Assembly (NCBI GenBank): GCA_964035545.1 | Contig: OZ037767.1 | Location: forward strand, 17,138,781 to 17,202,780 | Origin: Bugula neritina | Lineage: Eukaryota > Bryozoa > Gymnolaemata > Cheilostomatida > Bugulidae | DNA length: 64,000 nt | Direction: 5' to 3' | Shown: in pieces, positions 14,001-26,901 of the stretch | Layout: every line of letters starts with the position of its first letter | Numbering within the stretch: the stretch's first letter is position 1 | The notes under the pieces: model-generated | Told to the model about the DNA's origin: nothing | What the model saw: the letters and a program-made list of their open reading frames with translations, nothing else | Databases searched by the model: none | Position numbers and translations under genes: made by a program

Positions 14001-14617
14001 ATAACTATTAGAAATTAGAATCAGGAAGCTGGTAAAGTTGATGCCAGGTGAGTTGTGTCAGCAGGTGTATATCAGTGTGTGGCTGTGACTTTTACTTTCT
14101 TATTGACTTTTGAAAATTAATCTTTATTTTCTTTATCAATATTTACTGAGGCCAAAGCTAATAAGCTACCCAATCTCAATAGGTAGCACATAATTTCATT
14201 TCGTTACTTTAGGCCTTAGGGGCTTTAGATGAGTTCTCTAAACTGTCAAGGAAAACAACTCCATAGTTTATATCCACAACTTCATATTGTAACAATATTA
14301 TTATATTTGTACTCTTTCTGGGCCATTGAACTTTTGCATGATTAGATATTGTATTGGAGTCAGTCGTATATACTCACTGCTACAGTTTCAACTCGGTACT
14401 ACCGTATCAAACTGCATGCTATAATCTAAGCAAGCTGAATGGGTTTTAAATAGAACAAGTTTGTAATACAAGCTTTGTATATAATAAATAGTTCAATAAT
14501 GAGACTTGAATTATGGACTTAGTATATTGCAGTAAAACAGCTGCTGCTGCATGCAGGTAATTGTGTAATGAAGGCTGATTTGTTTTCTGTTAGGTGTAGT
14601 GTTGAGTTGACCCAGTA
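11099..14617. other. Intergenic region without supported genes
   Basis: AT-rich unique sequence between the Copia remnant and the first fucosyltransferase. The only structured element seen is the inverted repeat with a G-rich centre at 11985-12165. Short ORFs here (for example 11440-11637) show no recognisable domain or splice context. Confidence 0.6.
11985..12165. repeat. Inverted-repeat (MITE/foldback-like) element with G-rich centre
   Basis: The left arm (about 11990-12045) contains GGTGAAAATGGCACA and CAAGTGGCAAAG. The right arm (about 12090-12160) contains TGTGCCATTTTACCTGTGCC, its approximate inverse. The centre (about 12050-12085) has spaced G runs GGGTTTGAGGGTTGG...GGGG...GGG. No ORF. 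It resembles a non-autonomous foldback element; no target duplication was found. Confidence 0.5.
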
Positions 14618-14688
14618 GTCCTGGTGGTGGGATGCCTAGAGCGCGTGCTTGCAATCAGGAGGTTTTGGGTTTAAATCCCAGTAGGGAC
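14618..14688 (+). other. tRNA-like sequence (SINE head or tRNA pseudogene)
   Basis: 71 bp with a T-arm TTGGG-TTTAAAT-CCCAG, acceptor-like ends GTCCTGG/TAGGGAC (five or six pairs) and an A-box-like TGGTGGGATGCCTAGAGC. The anticodon arm is not clean, so a functional tRNA is unlikely. It resembles the tRNA-like piece at 58752-58825. Confidence 0.5.
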
Positions 14689-14747
14689 AAAACTATTTTA
14701 TATTAGGTAATAGAAAAAGACACACCAGTTCTGTTTATTTTTTTCAG

Positions 14748-14819
14748 AATGGACTTAAGCTAAGACTCCAGTCACAAGTTAAGACTCTATAGTCACAAGC
14801 TAAGACTATAATCACAGAC
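14748..14819 (+). promoter_or_regulatory. 5' UTR with tandem repeats, fucosyltransferase copy 1
   Basis: The exon begins after the acceptor TTTTTTTCAG (ending 14747). It has about three copies of an approximately 20-bp word, TAAGACTCCAGTCACAAGT, running to the ATG at 14820. The same UTR repeat occurs before copies 2 (about 23104-23182) and 3 (about 28848-28964), with different copy numbers. Confidence 0.75.
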
Positions 14820-17036
14820 ATGGCACACTTCAAATTACAGAAATGCTTTAAATGGATTCTAGCTATTGGAATGTTATTATCCATCAATTACCTGACAATG
14901 ACATACTTTACAGTGGTGGAACCAACCCCCCTCACACCAACCTCGCCTGAAGGTAAAGGAATGGCTACAGCAAGGCATGTCTCATTTCCTTCCAATGCAA
15001 AGTATTATCAGAAGAAGCCAGGAAATATAAATTTAGTTGATGTGAAGCCACCAATAGTGAAGCGATCAACACAAACTAAAGTCAAAACCCTCTACGCTCT
15101 CCAGGCCAACAAAACTAAAACAATTCAGCCAAATGTACCTGTAAAGAAAGTTCCTGCAACTAAACCCCCTGTAAATAAATCTCCTGTAAACAATCCCCCT
15201 GTACATAACCTCCCTGTAAATAAACCCTCTACACCTCAGCCTAAAAAGTCCATTGCAATAAAAGTAGAGACTCAATCCAACAGAACCAAGCTGATATTAG
15301 CCTGGACTAGCTTGACTGCTCGGAAACCATTGTGGGGAATAAAACCTTGGACATTCAGACACTGCGCCTATTCCCAATGTGAGATAACAGGGAATCGTAG
15401 TCTCTTGGATTCTGCTGATTTGCTGCTGTTCAGAATAAGAGAGTTGAAACCCAACTTGAATATCTCACCTTACAGACCTTACGTGAACGCTATAGACTTT
15501 ACCGACTTGCCTGTGCATCACAAAGCTGGTCAGATGTGGATGGACATAAACCAGGTTTGCAACTAAACTTTTAGAGTATAAATTTAAATGTTAACCTATT
15601 GTAATATTACATTTTACTAAATTAGCAAATTGGGAAAGATATAGTGCTATGGTCTTTTGCCAACTGACCATTGCTCATTTTTTCACCCTCGTTGTGATGA
15701 CCTATTCTTTGGTTCTCCTCCACCCTCTTCCCAACTTTTTATTCTAGGCTTCTTGTTTTATTTTAGTTAATATTAATGTGAAAAATAGCTGTTTTTCATA
15801 AATGATGCAATAAGTTATCTGTACCAACTTTTCATTTACCAACTTAGTATCTTCTGAGTACTTAATGCCAATTCTGCTCTATCTACGGGAAATACCAACT
15901 ACACAATATTCAAGCAAATAGCTACAAGCAACCCAGCGTCACACTAGTTGAAGAAATAAAGTATTGTAACCGAGATACAAAGATGGTAGATGAATGTTGG
16001 GTTAAGATTCACCCATAGCATCATTATTAAATGGTAAAATTTGTGAACATGTTTTCAGGAATCACCAGTATACACCCATGCAGATGAGGAAATACTACCC
16101 TTACAGAACATATTCAACCTGTCTTCCAACTATCTATTAAACTCAGACTACAGTATCTCATACATACCAACTGTCAGACTAAAAAACTCTTCCAAGTCTC
16201 TCAAGTCCATAGACTACTCTGCGGGAAAAACCAAAATGGCTCTCTGGTTTGTCTCTCACTGCCAGGCAGCTTCTGGTAGAGATGAGTATGTGAAAGAGCT
16301 GCAGAAGTATGTCTCTGTTGATATATTTGGTGAGTCAAATGTATATATTATGCATCAGTATTCTAATCAGATCGGTTCAAAGGTTGACTCAGTCCGTATA
16401 CTGAATCTACATCTAGGGCACTCTGCTGGTACTAATAAAAGATCTACAAGATTGCATTTTGTTCACTGTGATGTTTACTCTCTGCTAACCTGTGAATATG
16501 CTTGTTTCACTTCTTCCCCGAATTTCTTTATGATTTTCTTTGCAGGAAAGGGAAGCTGTTCTGGAAAATCCGATGGTTGTGCACCAGGAAACACCACTTG
16601 TTATGATGAACTGAGAAGTAAATATAAGTTTTATTTAGCATTTGAAAACAGTATTTGTAAGGAATACATAACGGAGAAGTTCTGGAACGCCCTGACATCA
16701 GCAAGTTACAATATTCCGATAGCTCTGGGTGCTTCTGTGGAAGAATACAAACGGTTTGCTCCTCCCAACTCCTTCCTCCACACCAGAAACTTCACGTCTG
16801 TAAAGTTGCTGGCAGAGTTCATGCACAAGCTAGATAAGGATACGAGTGCGTACAACAGTTACCATCAGTGGAGAGAATCACACGAGATTGTCCCAAGATA
16901 TCACGAAGAGTCGTTACAGTGTTACATGTGTCGACAGGCACACTTGAAACAAGACGGGAAGGCAGAATATAAAAATATCTCTAAATACTGGAGTAGAAAA
17001 AATAATTGTGATTTGAAACCTGAGCCAATCGGGTGA
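14820..17036 (+). CDS. Alpha-1,3-fucosyltransferase (GT10), copy 1
   Basis: Exons 14820-15554, 16059-16329, 16546-17036; 498 aa; phases 0 and 1 agree. A type II Golgi glycosyltransferase expected to transfer fucose from GDP-fucose to N-acetylglucosamine in alpha-1,3 linkage. It has a short cytosolic tail, a membrane anchor at about 12-32 (WILAIGMLLSINYLTMTYF) and a lysine/proline-rich stem at about 75-150 with PPV repeats. In the catalytic domain NQESPVYT, ALWFVSHC and ELQKYVSVDIFG lead to the family signature YKFYLAFENSICKEYITEKF (362-381) in the GDP-fucose region, then ALGASVEEYKRFAPPNSF. The copy appears intact. Intron 1 (504 bp) is about 240 bp longer than in copies 2 and 3. Intron 2 (216 bp) is open and a multiple of three. 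Acceptor specificity (Lewis-type or N-glycan core) cannot be read from sequence. Confidence 0.93.
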
Positions 17037-19802
17037 TAGACATTGGCCAATCATGTGAAATCAAGAGCTGAATCATGATTCATTGTTAGTTGTAAGTGCT
17101 TCTATTTAACAACTAGGAGTTGTTTACACTTTCCCTTCAAGCAACAATATTAGGTTCATATGTCATTTTATTAATTGATAATCTTCATGCAGCTATAAGT
17201 TTCTTTGATATAATGTAATTTTTCTGACTTCCAAAATACAACACAGTTAGTTTAAGGTCACACTTTTCATTTTCTGGCTCTTTGCCAGGTGCTTTATGTT
17301 CTATATGAACAATGTTCCACTGATAGCTCGAACAGGTTGAATGTCACAGGAACAAAAAAAATATGAAAAGATAAAGAAACTTATGTTCTCCAATATACTT
17401 TTTTATTTTTTTCAAAAACCAATTCATGTTTAAGTTATAGCTTGTTGAAAAACATAGTCCCCCTTCCACATTCTTTTCAATTTATACGCTCCTGACTTGT
17501 TATCGCGTCTCAATATGCCTTGTATTTGAGTGCTATAGTTAGTCTCGCTTCACTAACTTTGCCTATACTTCACAAGTGCCAGTGCTGCTGGCTCAAAAGC
17601 TAAATGTTATAAACTGTCAGCTAAAACCCAATCTTGTATTCCTAGGTTGGTTGGCCTAAATAAAACAATAGTCAAATCATGATTTCATGTTTTAAAAATT
17701 TACTCTATTCTAACCTGCTGCCTAGCTATAGTTCTATTTTCGATGTATAATTACAAAATTTGTGATACATTTTTTGGCAACCATGTGATTTATAAAATGC
17801 AGTAATGGTACTTATAATATTATATTATTATCATTATAATATATTATATAGTATTATGTGTGTTTTTATTATACTGCATAATATCTATTTTATTATTGTT
17901 GTTGTGCAAACAAGTGCAATTAACCTAGTTTTCAAAATGTACCTCTAAATTATCAGAATATCAGTTTAGATATGTTCATGCTTTGTAAGGTAAACCTAAA
18001 AAAAGAGGCTGTATTCCCAAAGTAAAGGGTGTTGAACTATGAACTATATTAGATTAGCCACTCTGCTACCGAGTGCATCAGTATAATATTATATGAATAG
18101 CTCTGATGCTTTGTCTCCGGTGGCTGGCTGCGATATGATAACTTGGCCAACTTCCAAGAGTTTAAAATTGGCGCAATTATTCAAGAGGTTACATACTGCA
18201 CAGAGCTAGCAGTGATAGTACTTATTACAACTGCCAGCATATAAGCTGCATTGTAGAATGCCGTTGGGGTAGGCTAGTAAAACCAAATTCTGCTCTCTAA
18301 TATACCTTAGACACAATGCAGCAACACAATTTTTAGTTTCAAATTACATTTGCCACCCTTACATGAGCTGTGGGCTTCATAAAGATTCATATGATTAGAG
18401 ATTTATGCTGTAGGCCCTATCTGTGCTAGTGTATGATGAAAATAACACACCATTGTCAAAGTTAACTTCAAGTATGTTGTTTTCCAGAAACTCAGTAATG
18501 TCCATTTATCTCTCGCATACAAATACTTATGTAATAGCATATAGTTTAAGTTTTATTTTAGAGCACATCTGCAAACTCTACAATAAGAGCTTGCTTTACC
18601 AGTCTATTTCAGAGTTGTTTTTGTAGCTAGCAATACGCAAGCTACTTATTTTTTAAACTTTTGGGTTATTTGTTCAAAACCATTAGCTTTGCTAGTAACC
18701 TGAGACTATTGCAACAGTTGACTGCTATCAGCATCAATTGACAGCCTAATAATTATAACCCATTTGCGCGCGAAATATTTATGTAATGATAGTTACTCAT
18801 ATAATGCGCATTTCATTAAAGACGAATGCGTGGTCCAGAGGTTAGAGGCGTCAGTGAAGAGTTTGTTGGTCATGGTTCAACCCTGTTTTGTTGCAATTTT
18901 TTTTGTCAACTTATGCAAATCCTACGCATGTATAATAAATATGGCTATAATTGTAAAGTTTTTTTTAACTTTTGTTCAACAGTAAGACAACATACATGCA
19001 TAATAATTAGATACTGAACACTGGACTAAACCTTAAATTGATCTTATAGAATACAATGTACTTAAAATAATCATATGCGAATTAGAGAAACTGAAAGTAC
19101 ATCTGCTGCGCTATAGACAGACCTTTACTGACAAGACTGCAAAGTGAAGTGATTTAGCTGAAATTAACTCTGCCAAACAAACAAAGAATTATGTTGTGCT
19201 GAGGCATTTTCAATATATTATTGTAACATAGTGAGATGATTCAGCTAAGTGCTAATGTAAAACAGGGAACATTATATTGGCAGAAATCCAATAGATTGCC
19301 AATTTGTGCGAGAGGGTACTATATGTTATTGTGATAGCGCAGAGCGGCAAACGTACTAGGAGTGTTATAATTAGTCACAGGAGCGTAGCTAGAACCACCA
19401 TATGAAGAATTTAGAAAATTGCAGTGAAACTTGCAAAATGGTGTATGTTTTTACCAAATTGTGAAGAGCATAAACAGAATTTCAAAAAACAAAGAAAGTA
19501 TATTAGAGAAAACATATCAAGGAATGTCAAGTTTAACTTTTAGACTTTATAAAATGAATCCCCTGTGCTACAGCAGTGGAACATGGAGGGTGTAAAATTT
19601 TACTTATTATGCAACAAATTTCTCAGAAAATTTTTTATTGAAAAATTAAAAAAGTATATGAAAGAGGAATGCAAGAGCTATCTTTTCATGTAAAATTTGT
19701 TAATGTGAGACAAAAACTGTTCGAGCTATCCCCTGGAAACCGTTTATATATAACATAAAGCAGTGCTTGAATCTGGAAAGTAATGACCTTAAACTAACTG
19801 TG
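17037..19802. other. Intergenic region between convergent fucosyltransferase copies
   Basis: The first 100 bp or so resemble the 3' flank of copies 2 and 3 (reverse strand). A possible poly(A) signal AATAAA is near 17659. No further gene seen. A tRNA-like SINE fragment is at 18824-18890. Confidence 0.55.
18824..18890 (+). other. tRNA-like SINE fragment
   Basis: Contains an A-box-like TGGTCCAGAGGTTAGAG and a B-box-like GGTTCAACCCTG about 35 bp later, followed by a T-rich stretch. No foldable anticodon arm, so a SINE remnant fits better than a tRNA gene. Confidence 0.4.
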
Positions 19803-21128
19803 AAAGTGATTGATTTTGTGTTGTTAAAACTGTCTAACAATTGAAACTATTGTTACTATATATATAAAGCACATTTAAATAAACACTTACTATTTTGTAA
19901 CTATTTTGGTTTCTTATTAATGTATATAATGTAAGTTGAGAATTGGATGCCTGGGCTGTGAGAAGCTATAAATGTTTTATAAATGAATGGTTGAAAAAAT
20001 GTGAATGTTTTTAATAACAGTGTTGTGCAATGTTGTTGTAGTTTTGTGCGCTACTAGATTGTGTGTTATTGTGTGCTGATAATTACTGCATATCCACTGT
20101 GAAGTTATGTGAAGAACCAAATAAGTTGATCATAGAACGAGAGAACTGTATTGAATCAATTACACACGATAAACTATTATACATATAAAAGAGAAAATAT
20201 AACAACAGTAAAAGCAATTACACGTAGTTATCCCAATAGGTTAGTCATACTAACACTGTCCGGGACAGCCTGCACGCGCCGGAAGGCGCTACTCATATAT
20301 ACATGAAGTCAATCCTGATTGGACGACACAAGATTCCGGCGGTGTCGTGTGCAGTTGCTGGCGGTGTCACCCGTAATTATTAGTATGGCACCGCATGAAG
20401 ATACGGCATGACTTGGAGTTGCCATTCCTGACCTTAATCTATTGAGTTATGTTTAGTAGGGGGTACTGGGGGATATACTTTCACTAACCATTACAATGTT
20501 TAACAACAAAGAAAAAAATTACGATTGTTTTTTCATATATGAAATATAACATTTTGTTGGTTTAGTAATAGTTTTGCAGCATTACCAATAGACAAATTTT
20601 TAACTACAAATTTGCATTATACTTTATGGGCAATAACTATGGAATATTGGGAAAAAAAGCTACTCACTAAAGTAAATTTTTGAGTTTATAGAGTTGTCTT
20701 TTATAACTAGAAAACAGACACAATGCTTAATTATAAAATAATTTACAAAGGACTTGCAGATTTCATAAATAGAAATAGGAGATAACATTTGGATAATAGA
20801 TGGGGGTACAATGTAGCTTACAGTTCATGCTATAACATGGCATGATATGATATAACATAAAATGATTTGATATAGTATTCGTAATTTCATGAAATGTTCG
20901 AAATCTGTGTTAGTCGCCCAAGTCTAGAGGCGGATTATTCAAGTACAAGAAATGTTAATATGGATCCTCCCATACACACACCATCTGTCATCCTTCAGCA
21001 CCAATATTTTACAGATGCTGCTATTACTTTGTTGCATAGATAGAAAGTGTAAACAACTCCTAATTGTTAAACTGAAACAATACCACAACTAACCATGACT
21101 CATGATTCACAGAATTGGCCATTGTCTA

Positions 21129-23103
21129 TCACCCGATTGGCTCAGGTTTCAAATCACAATTATTTTTTCTACTCCAGTATTTAGAGATATTTTTATATTC
21201 TGCCTTCCCGTCTTGTTTCAAGTGTGCCTGTCGACACATGTAACACTGTAACGACTCTTCGTGATATCTTGGGACAATCTCGTGTGATTCTCTCCACTGA
21301 TGGTAACTGTTGTACGCACTCGTATCCTTATCTAGCTTGTGCATGAACTCTGCCAGCAACTTTACAGACGTGAAGTTTCTGGTGTGGAGGAAGGAGTTGG
21401 GAGGAGCAAACCGTTTGTATTCTTCCACAGAAGCACCCAGAGCTATCGGAATATTGTAACTTGCTGATGTCAGGGTGTTCCAGAACTTCTCCGTTATGTA
21501 TTCCTTACAAATACTGTTTTCAAATGCTAAATAAAACTTATATTTACTTCTCAGTTCATCATAACAAGTGGCGTTCCCTGGTGCACAACCATCGGATTTC
21601 CCAGAACAGCTTCCCTTTCCTGCAAGAAAAATCATAAAGAAATTCGGGGAAGAAATGAAACAAGCATATTCACAGGTTAGCAGAGAGTAAACATCACAGT
21701 GAACAAATTGCAATCTTGTAGATCTTTTATTAGTGACAGCAGAGTGCCCCAGATGTAGATCCAGTATATGAACTGAGTCAACCCTTGAACCGATCTGATT
21801 AGAATACTGATGCACAATATATTCATTTGACTCACCAAATATATCAACAGAGACGTACTTCTGCAGCTCTTTCACGTACTCATCTCTACCAGAATCTGCC
21901 TGGCAGTGAGAGACAAACCAGAGAGCCATCTTGGTTTTGCCCGCAGAGTAGTCTATGGACTTGAGAGACTTGGAAGAGTTCTTTAGTCTGACAGTTGGTA
22001 TGTATGAGATACTGTAGTCTGAGTTTAATAGATAGTTGGAAGACAGGTTGAATATGTTCTGTAAGGGTAGTAGTTCCTCGTCTGCGTGCGTGTATACTGG
22101 TGACTCCTGAATTCACATGGTTAATACATTATTTAGAAAAGACGGAAAAATTTATCCAGAATGAAACAAAATACATAGAATAAAAATGAGGAATTGGGGA
22201 GAAAAAGTGTTCGAAAAAAGAGCATAAGGATCAACAACCGTCAGTTGGCAGAGTAAGATCTTTGCCTTATATGTTACCTAATTCACTAATCTAGTAAAAA
22301 GTAATATCACAATAGACTACCAAAAAAGTAAACAACTGAATTTAAACTTCAACACTATAGTTGCTAACCTGGTTTATGTCCATCCACATCTGACCAGCTT
22401 TGTGATACACAGGCAAGTCGGTAAAGTCTATAGCGTTCACGTAAGGTCTGTAAGGTGAGATATTCAAGTTGGGTTTCAACTCTCTTATTCTGAATAGCAG
22501 CAAATCAGCAGAATCCAAGAGACTACGATTCCCTGTTATCTCACATTGGGAATAGGCGCAGTGTCTGAATGTCCAAGGTTTTATCCCCCACAATGGTTTC
22601 CGAGCAGTCAAGCTAGTCCAGGCTAATATCAGCTTGGTACTGTTGGATTGAGTCTCTACTTTTGCTGGAATAGGTTTTTTAAGCTGAGGTGTAGGGAGTT
22701 TATTTACAGGGGGTTTATTTCCAGAGGGTTTAGTTACAAGGGGTTTAGTTGCAAGTACATTTGGCTGAACTGTTTCAGTTTTGTTGGCTTGAAGAGCGTA
22801 AAGGGTTTTATCTTTAAATTGTGTCAATGGCTTCACATTTGGTGGCTTCACAGTTGGTGGCTTCACAGTTGGTGGTTTCACATTCACTAAATTTATATTT
22901 CTTGGCTTCTTCTGATAATACTTTGCATTGGAAGGAAAGGAGACATGCCTTGCTGTAGCCATTCCTTTACCTTCAGACGAAGTTGGTGTGAAGGGGGTTA
23001 GTTCCACCACTGTAAAGTATGTCATTGTCAGGTAGTTGGTGGATAATAACACTCCAATAGCTAGAATCCATTTAAAACATTTCTGTAATTTGAAGTGTGC
23101 CAT
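21129..23103 (-). CDS. Alpha-1,3-fucosyltransferase (GT10), copy 2
   Basis: Exons on the minus strand: 22369-23103, 21836-22106, 21129-21619; 498 aa, with the same exon lengths (735, 271, 491) as copy 1. Membrane anchor at about 12-32. The stem has a different repeat content, with a run of VKPPT/VKPPN units at about 75-90. The catalytic domain is intact with NQESPVYT, WFVSHCQADSGRDEYVKEL and the GDP-fucose signature YKFYLAFEN...YITEKFWN. Intron 1 is 262 bp. Intron 2 is 216 bp, free of stops and in frame. Convergent with copy 1 and in tandem with copy 3. The 5' UTR exon begins at 23182 and carries the shared repeat. Substrate preference unknown. Confidence 0.93.
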
Positions 23104-23360
23104 GTCTGTAAGTAACTTCTGACTATAGTTTTAACTTGTGACTGCAGTCTTGACTTGTGACTGATGCTAACATAGGTCCATTCTGAAAGAGATAGGCAGT
23201 TGTTTTATAGACGTTTCTGTTGACTCCTACAAAATTTACTTCTACTTTGCAGAGTATCTGTGAAACAGTTTGAAGATGTTCGTGAAGCTACAAATTTGTT
23301 TACAATTTATACTTTAAGTTTCTGCATTTTTTGTGCTACAATAGTAATGTTAATAATAAG

Positions 23361-23397
23361 TTATGCTGATAATAATAATAATAATAATAATAATAAA
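23361..23397. repeat. (AAT)n microsatellite, the empty-site equivalent of the unit B LINE insertion
   Basis: About 11 AAT units between TTATGCTG and AAGAGTTTG. The same flanks surround the R4/Dong-like LINE in unit B (29161 and 33793). Confidence 0.9.
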
Positions 23398-24734
23398 GAG
23401 TTTGTATTAATAGCGTGATTGTCCCACCACCCAAACATGACAGAGCGAAGATATAGGTGTGGAAAAAGAAAATTAATAGTGTGCTTGTGAAATAAATTCA
23501 GCTTTTGCTATATGTATTATAAATAGAAGTAATATAAAACAATTATATGTTATACGTGTTGTAGTTATAGTGTGCTTGTAAACATAAATAGCTTCAATAC
23601 TATATAATATATTATAAATAGAAGTAAAGTAATTATAAGATATATGCATATATAATGTGTTATTTTTACTTATAATTATTAAACATTTGTGATGTCACAA
23701 ATTTACCTGAAATTAGAGCTTCTTCACCTGAGATTGCTTAGTCAGTATCTACAGCCTCTTTCTGACTACACTTTGTTGCTGTCAGTCTCCCAGCTTGTAC
23801 CCAGTAAATAATCTGCACCTAGTCTATAGTATAGCTGAGTAACACATGACCTAGATATATTCAAGTCTGTATCATTCACCATACAAAAGATACTCAAATT
23901 TCTTTCCATGGTTTAAATACGAATGTAAAGGTTTTAGCAAAAAGCAGTCTGCCATGTAACAAATATCTTCATGTTGAATAGAAATATATCAGTCACATAA
24001 GTTCCCGTTTCAAGCTCACAAGATAGAAAACTATTGATTTATGTGAATGCAGAAAGAGAGATGAATACAAAGTGTCAATTTTTAGCCTATTGTCCATTAT
24101 TTTCTCTTCACTTTGACTACTGAGAGCGTACTATGAGATCCCATTACATTTAATATAGCCTACATCAATGATTAACTGACAAATGGTTCCACACAAAACT
24201 ATAGTAATTGAACTCAGGGCATGTTTAAAGCCAAAACAAATGAGATGTTTATATAGCGATTGCCATTATATAACTATTGGCCTAAATATTGGATAAAATT
24301 CCCTGAATCTCCTATTTGACTCTTCAAGTTTATGTCATGTATTATTTGCAAACTTTTACCTGCAATTAAAAAGTTTAAGCAGATGATATTAAATAAGTAA
24401 ATGTCAATATAATAAGTAATTTTCTTTGTGGAAATCTCAACCCAATCATCTGATTTGAGTTTATGCTTGTGCCAATAAAACACATGACTGATTATATTTA
24501 TGCTAAATTTTTAAAATTGATGGTTAATAATCTAAGATATTCATTTTATTTTGCCATAAAAATGATTAAAATTGCAGTCTAAAAAAGATGAAAAAGTGCA
24601 AAAGTGTACTTCACTGTTTTTCTTTTACATTCTACTTTATAAGGCTAATACGCACAAGTTGAGGCCATGCTATAACTTAGGCACTAAAATCAGCTCTCAA
24701 TTTTTAGCATAACCCCATATACTGTTCTATTCAC

Positions 24735-24754
24735 ACCTTGACCTTGACCTTGAC
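24735..24754 (-). promoter_or_regulatory. Repeated nuclear-receptor half-site motif
   Basis: ACCTTGACCTTGACCTTGAC gives, on the minus strand, two overlapping TCAAGGTCA words (the extended half-site of ERR and NR5A/FTZ-F1 receptors). It is preserved exactly in unit B at 35129-35148. Binding is inference. Confidence 0.35.
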
Positions 24755-25143
24755 TATTGTATGCATATAAACATGCGTATTGATTATAGCAGGTCTCATA
24801 GTATAAACCACCAATGTATAATCATAGCTAGAATAATAAACCCAGCTAGATTATTGTATGGAATAAATACAGCAGACAGCTGGTTGAAACAATCACAGAA
24901 AGTAGTACAATAATAAATCTCTATTCTTCAATAGCAAAAATAATTTCACTGACCAACAAAACAACACAGCATATTATGCAACTATATAGATACAAGATAT
25001 GATAAATCCATATACATCTATATAGGCTATTATATTATTACACTATATCACTAGATACATCCCTAAACTATTAGTTATCTTGTAGATATTTATAGTATTA
25101 ATAGTAAACTCTGTACACTTGGTGATACATTCAGATTATGTGA

Positions 25144-25325
25144 CTAAAGAGCAGACGACTCTCTGGGTTTGAAGGAAACTTTGAATTCTCCTGGAAATCT
25201 GATGAGTCCGTAGACATCAGGTTTGACATCTCCGGAGAGGCTGACGTTGAACTTCTGCAGAATAGCTGTGAGGAAGAGAAAGATTTGCCACTGGCTGACG
25301 GTTTGACCTAGACACGACCTCACAC
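25144..25325 (-). pseudogene. Orphan last exon of a cytochrome P450 (unit A)
   Basis: 182 bp on the minus strand, preceded by the acceptor TGTTGCAG. It encodes the heme-ligand segment GVRSCLGQTVSQWQ and continues to RESSALL and a stop. It is the same length and nearly the same sequence as exon 10 of the complete P450 at 47226-47407. No other P450 exons lie upstream on this strand; instead a simple repeat and a (CA)n tract follow. The frame is still open. It is a duplicated gene fragment rather than a gene, unless spliced to something outside this unit. Confidence 0.85.
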
Positions 25326-25422
25326 CTGCAACACACAGACAGACGGAACAGGAGTGTACACTGTCTACCCCCTCAGGGGTGTACGCTCTCTACCCTACCT
25401 CAGGGGTGTACGCTGTCTACCT

Positions 25423-25595
25423 TACACACACACGCACACACGCACGCATGCACGCACACGTACACGCACACTCACACGCACACGCACACACGCACACACA
25501 CACACACGCACACACACCACACACAAACACACACAAACACACACAAACACACACACCACACACACACAAACACACACACCACACACACACAAACA

Positions 25596-25671
<76 letters not shown>
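25423..25671. repeat. (CA)n microsatellite at the junction of the duplication units
   Basis: About 245 bp of CA repeats with CG and AA interruptions, filling the gap between the orphan P450 exon of unit A and the start of unit B. It produces long spurious TH/CV-repeat ORFs in several frames. Confidence 0.97.
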
Positions 25672-25672
<1 letters not shown>

Positions 25673-26901
25673 GTGATTAATTTTGTGTCGTTAAAACTGT
25701 TTAACAATTGAAACTATTGTTGTTATATAAAGCACATTAAAATAAAAACTTATTATTTTGTAATTATTTTGGTTTCTTATTAATGTATAATGTAAGTTGA
25801 GAATTGGATGCCTGGACTGTGAGAAGCTATAAGTGTTTTATAAATGAATGGTTGAAAAAAATGTGAATGTTTTTAATAAAAATGTTGTGCAATGTTGTTG
25901 TAGTTATGTGCACTACTAGATTGTGTGTCATTGTGTGCTGATAATTACTGCATATTCACTGTGAGGTTATGTGAAGAACCGAACAAGTAGATCATAGAAC
26001 GAGAAAACTGTATTGAATCAATTACACACGATAAAAGTATTTTACATATAAAAGAGAAAATATAACCATAGTCGAAGCAATTACATGTAGTTATCCTAGT
26101 AGTTACTAACACTGTCTGAGACAGCCTGTGTGCGCCGGAAGTCAGTCCTGATTGTACGACACAAGATTCCGGCGGTGTCGTGTGCAGTTGCTGGTGGTGT
26201 CACCCGTGAATACTAGTACGGCATGATTTGGAGTTGTTGTCCTTGACCATAATCTATTGAGTTATGTTTAGTAGGGGGTACTGGGGGGGGGGTGTACTTC
26301 CACTAACCATTACAAAGTTTAACAACAAAGAAAAAAACTATGATTGTCTTCCCATACAAGAAATATAACATTTTGTTGGTTTAGTAATTGTCTTGCAGCA
26401 TTACCAATAATATATATTAGGAAAAAAAGCTACTCACAAAATTAAATTTTTGAGTTTATAGAGTTGTGTTTTATAACTAGAAAACAGACACAATGCTTAA
26501 TTATAAAATAATTTACTGAGGACTTGCAGATTTCATAAATAGAAATAGGAGATAACATTTGTATAATAGATGGGTACAATGTAGCTTACAGTTCATGCTA
26601 TAACATGGTATGATGTGATATATAACATAAAATGATTTGATATAGTATTCGTAATTTCATGAAATGTTCAAAATCTGTGTCAGTCGCCCAAATCTAGAGG
26701 CTGATTATTCAAGTACAAGAAATGTTAATCTGGATCCTCCCATATATACACCATCTGTCATCCTTCAGTACGAATATCTTACAGATGTGCCATTATTTTG
26801 TTACATGCATGGATAGAAAGTGTAAACAACTCCTAATTGTTAAATTGAAACAATACCACAACTAACAATGACTCATGATTCACAGAATTGGCCATTGTCT
26901 A

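Larger units (their letters stand above)
19803..25430. repeat. Segmental duplication unit A (fucosyltransferase copy 2 plus orphan CYP exon)
   Basis: Starts with AAAGTGATTGATTTTGTG and is collinear with unit B from 25672. Shared blocks include the GC-richer block at 20250-20400 (TTCCGGCGGTGTCGTGTG), the fucosyltransferase gene, the AAT microsatellite, and the 3' flank and last exon of a cytochrome P450 in reverse orientation. Divergence is modest, with small indels throughout. Unit A lacks the LINE present in unit B. Confidence 0.85.

Noticed and set aside
14618-14688. Functional tRNA gene
   Set aside because: T-arm and acceptor are tolerable but the anticodon arm does not form a standard 5-bp stem with a 7-base loop.
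16236-17036. A separate 266-residue fucosyltransferase starting at MALWFVSHC (also 21129-21929)
   Set aside because: It is exon 2, the stop-free intron 2 and exon 3 read through. The full model with exon 1 supplies the membrane anchor, stem and ESP block.
25354-25711. ORFs rich in TH or CV repeats
   Set aside because: Translation of a (CA)n microsatellite; no other coding sign.
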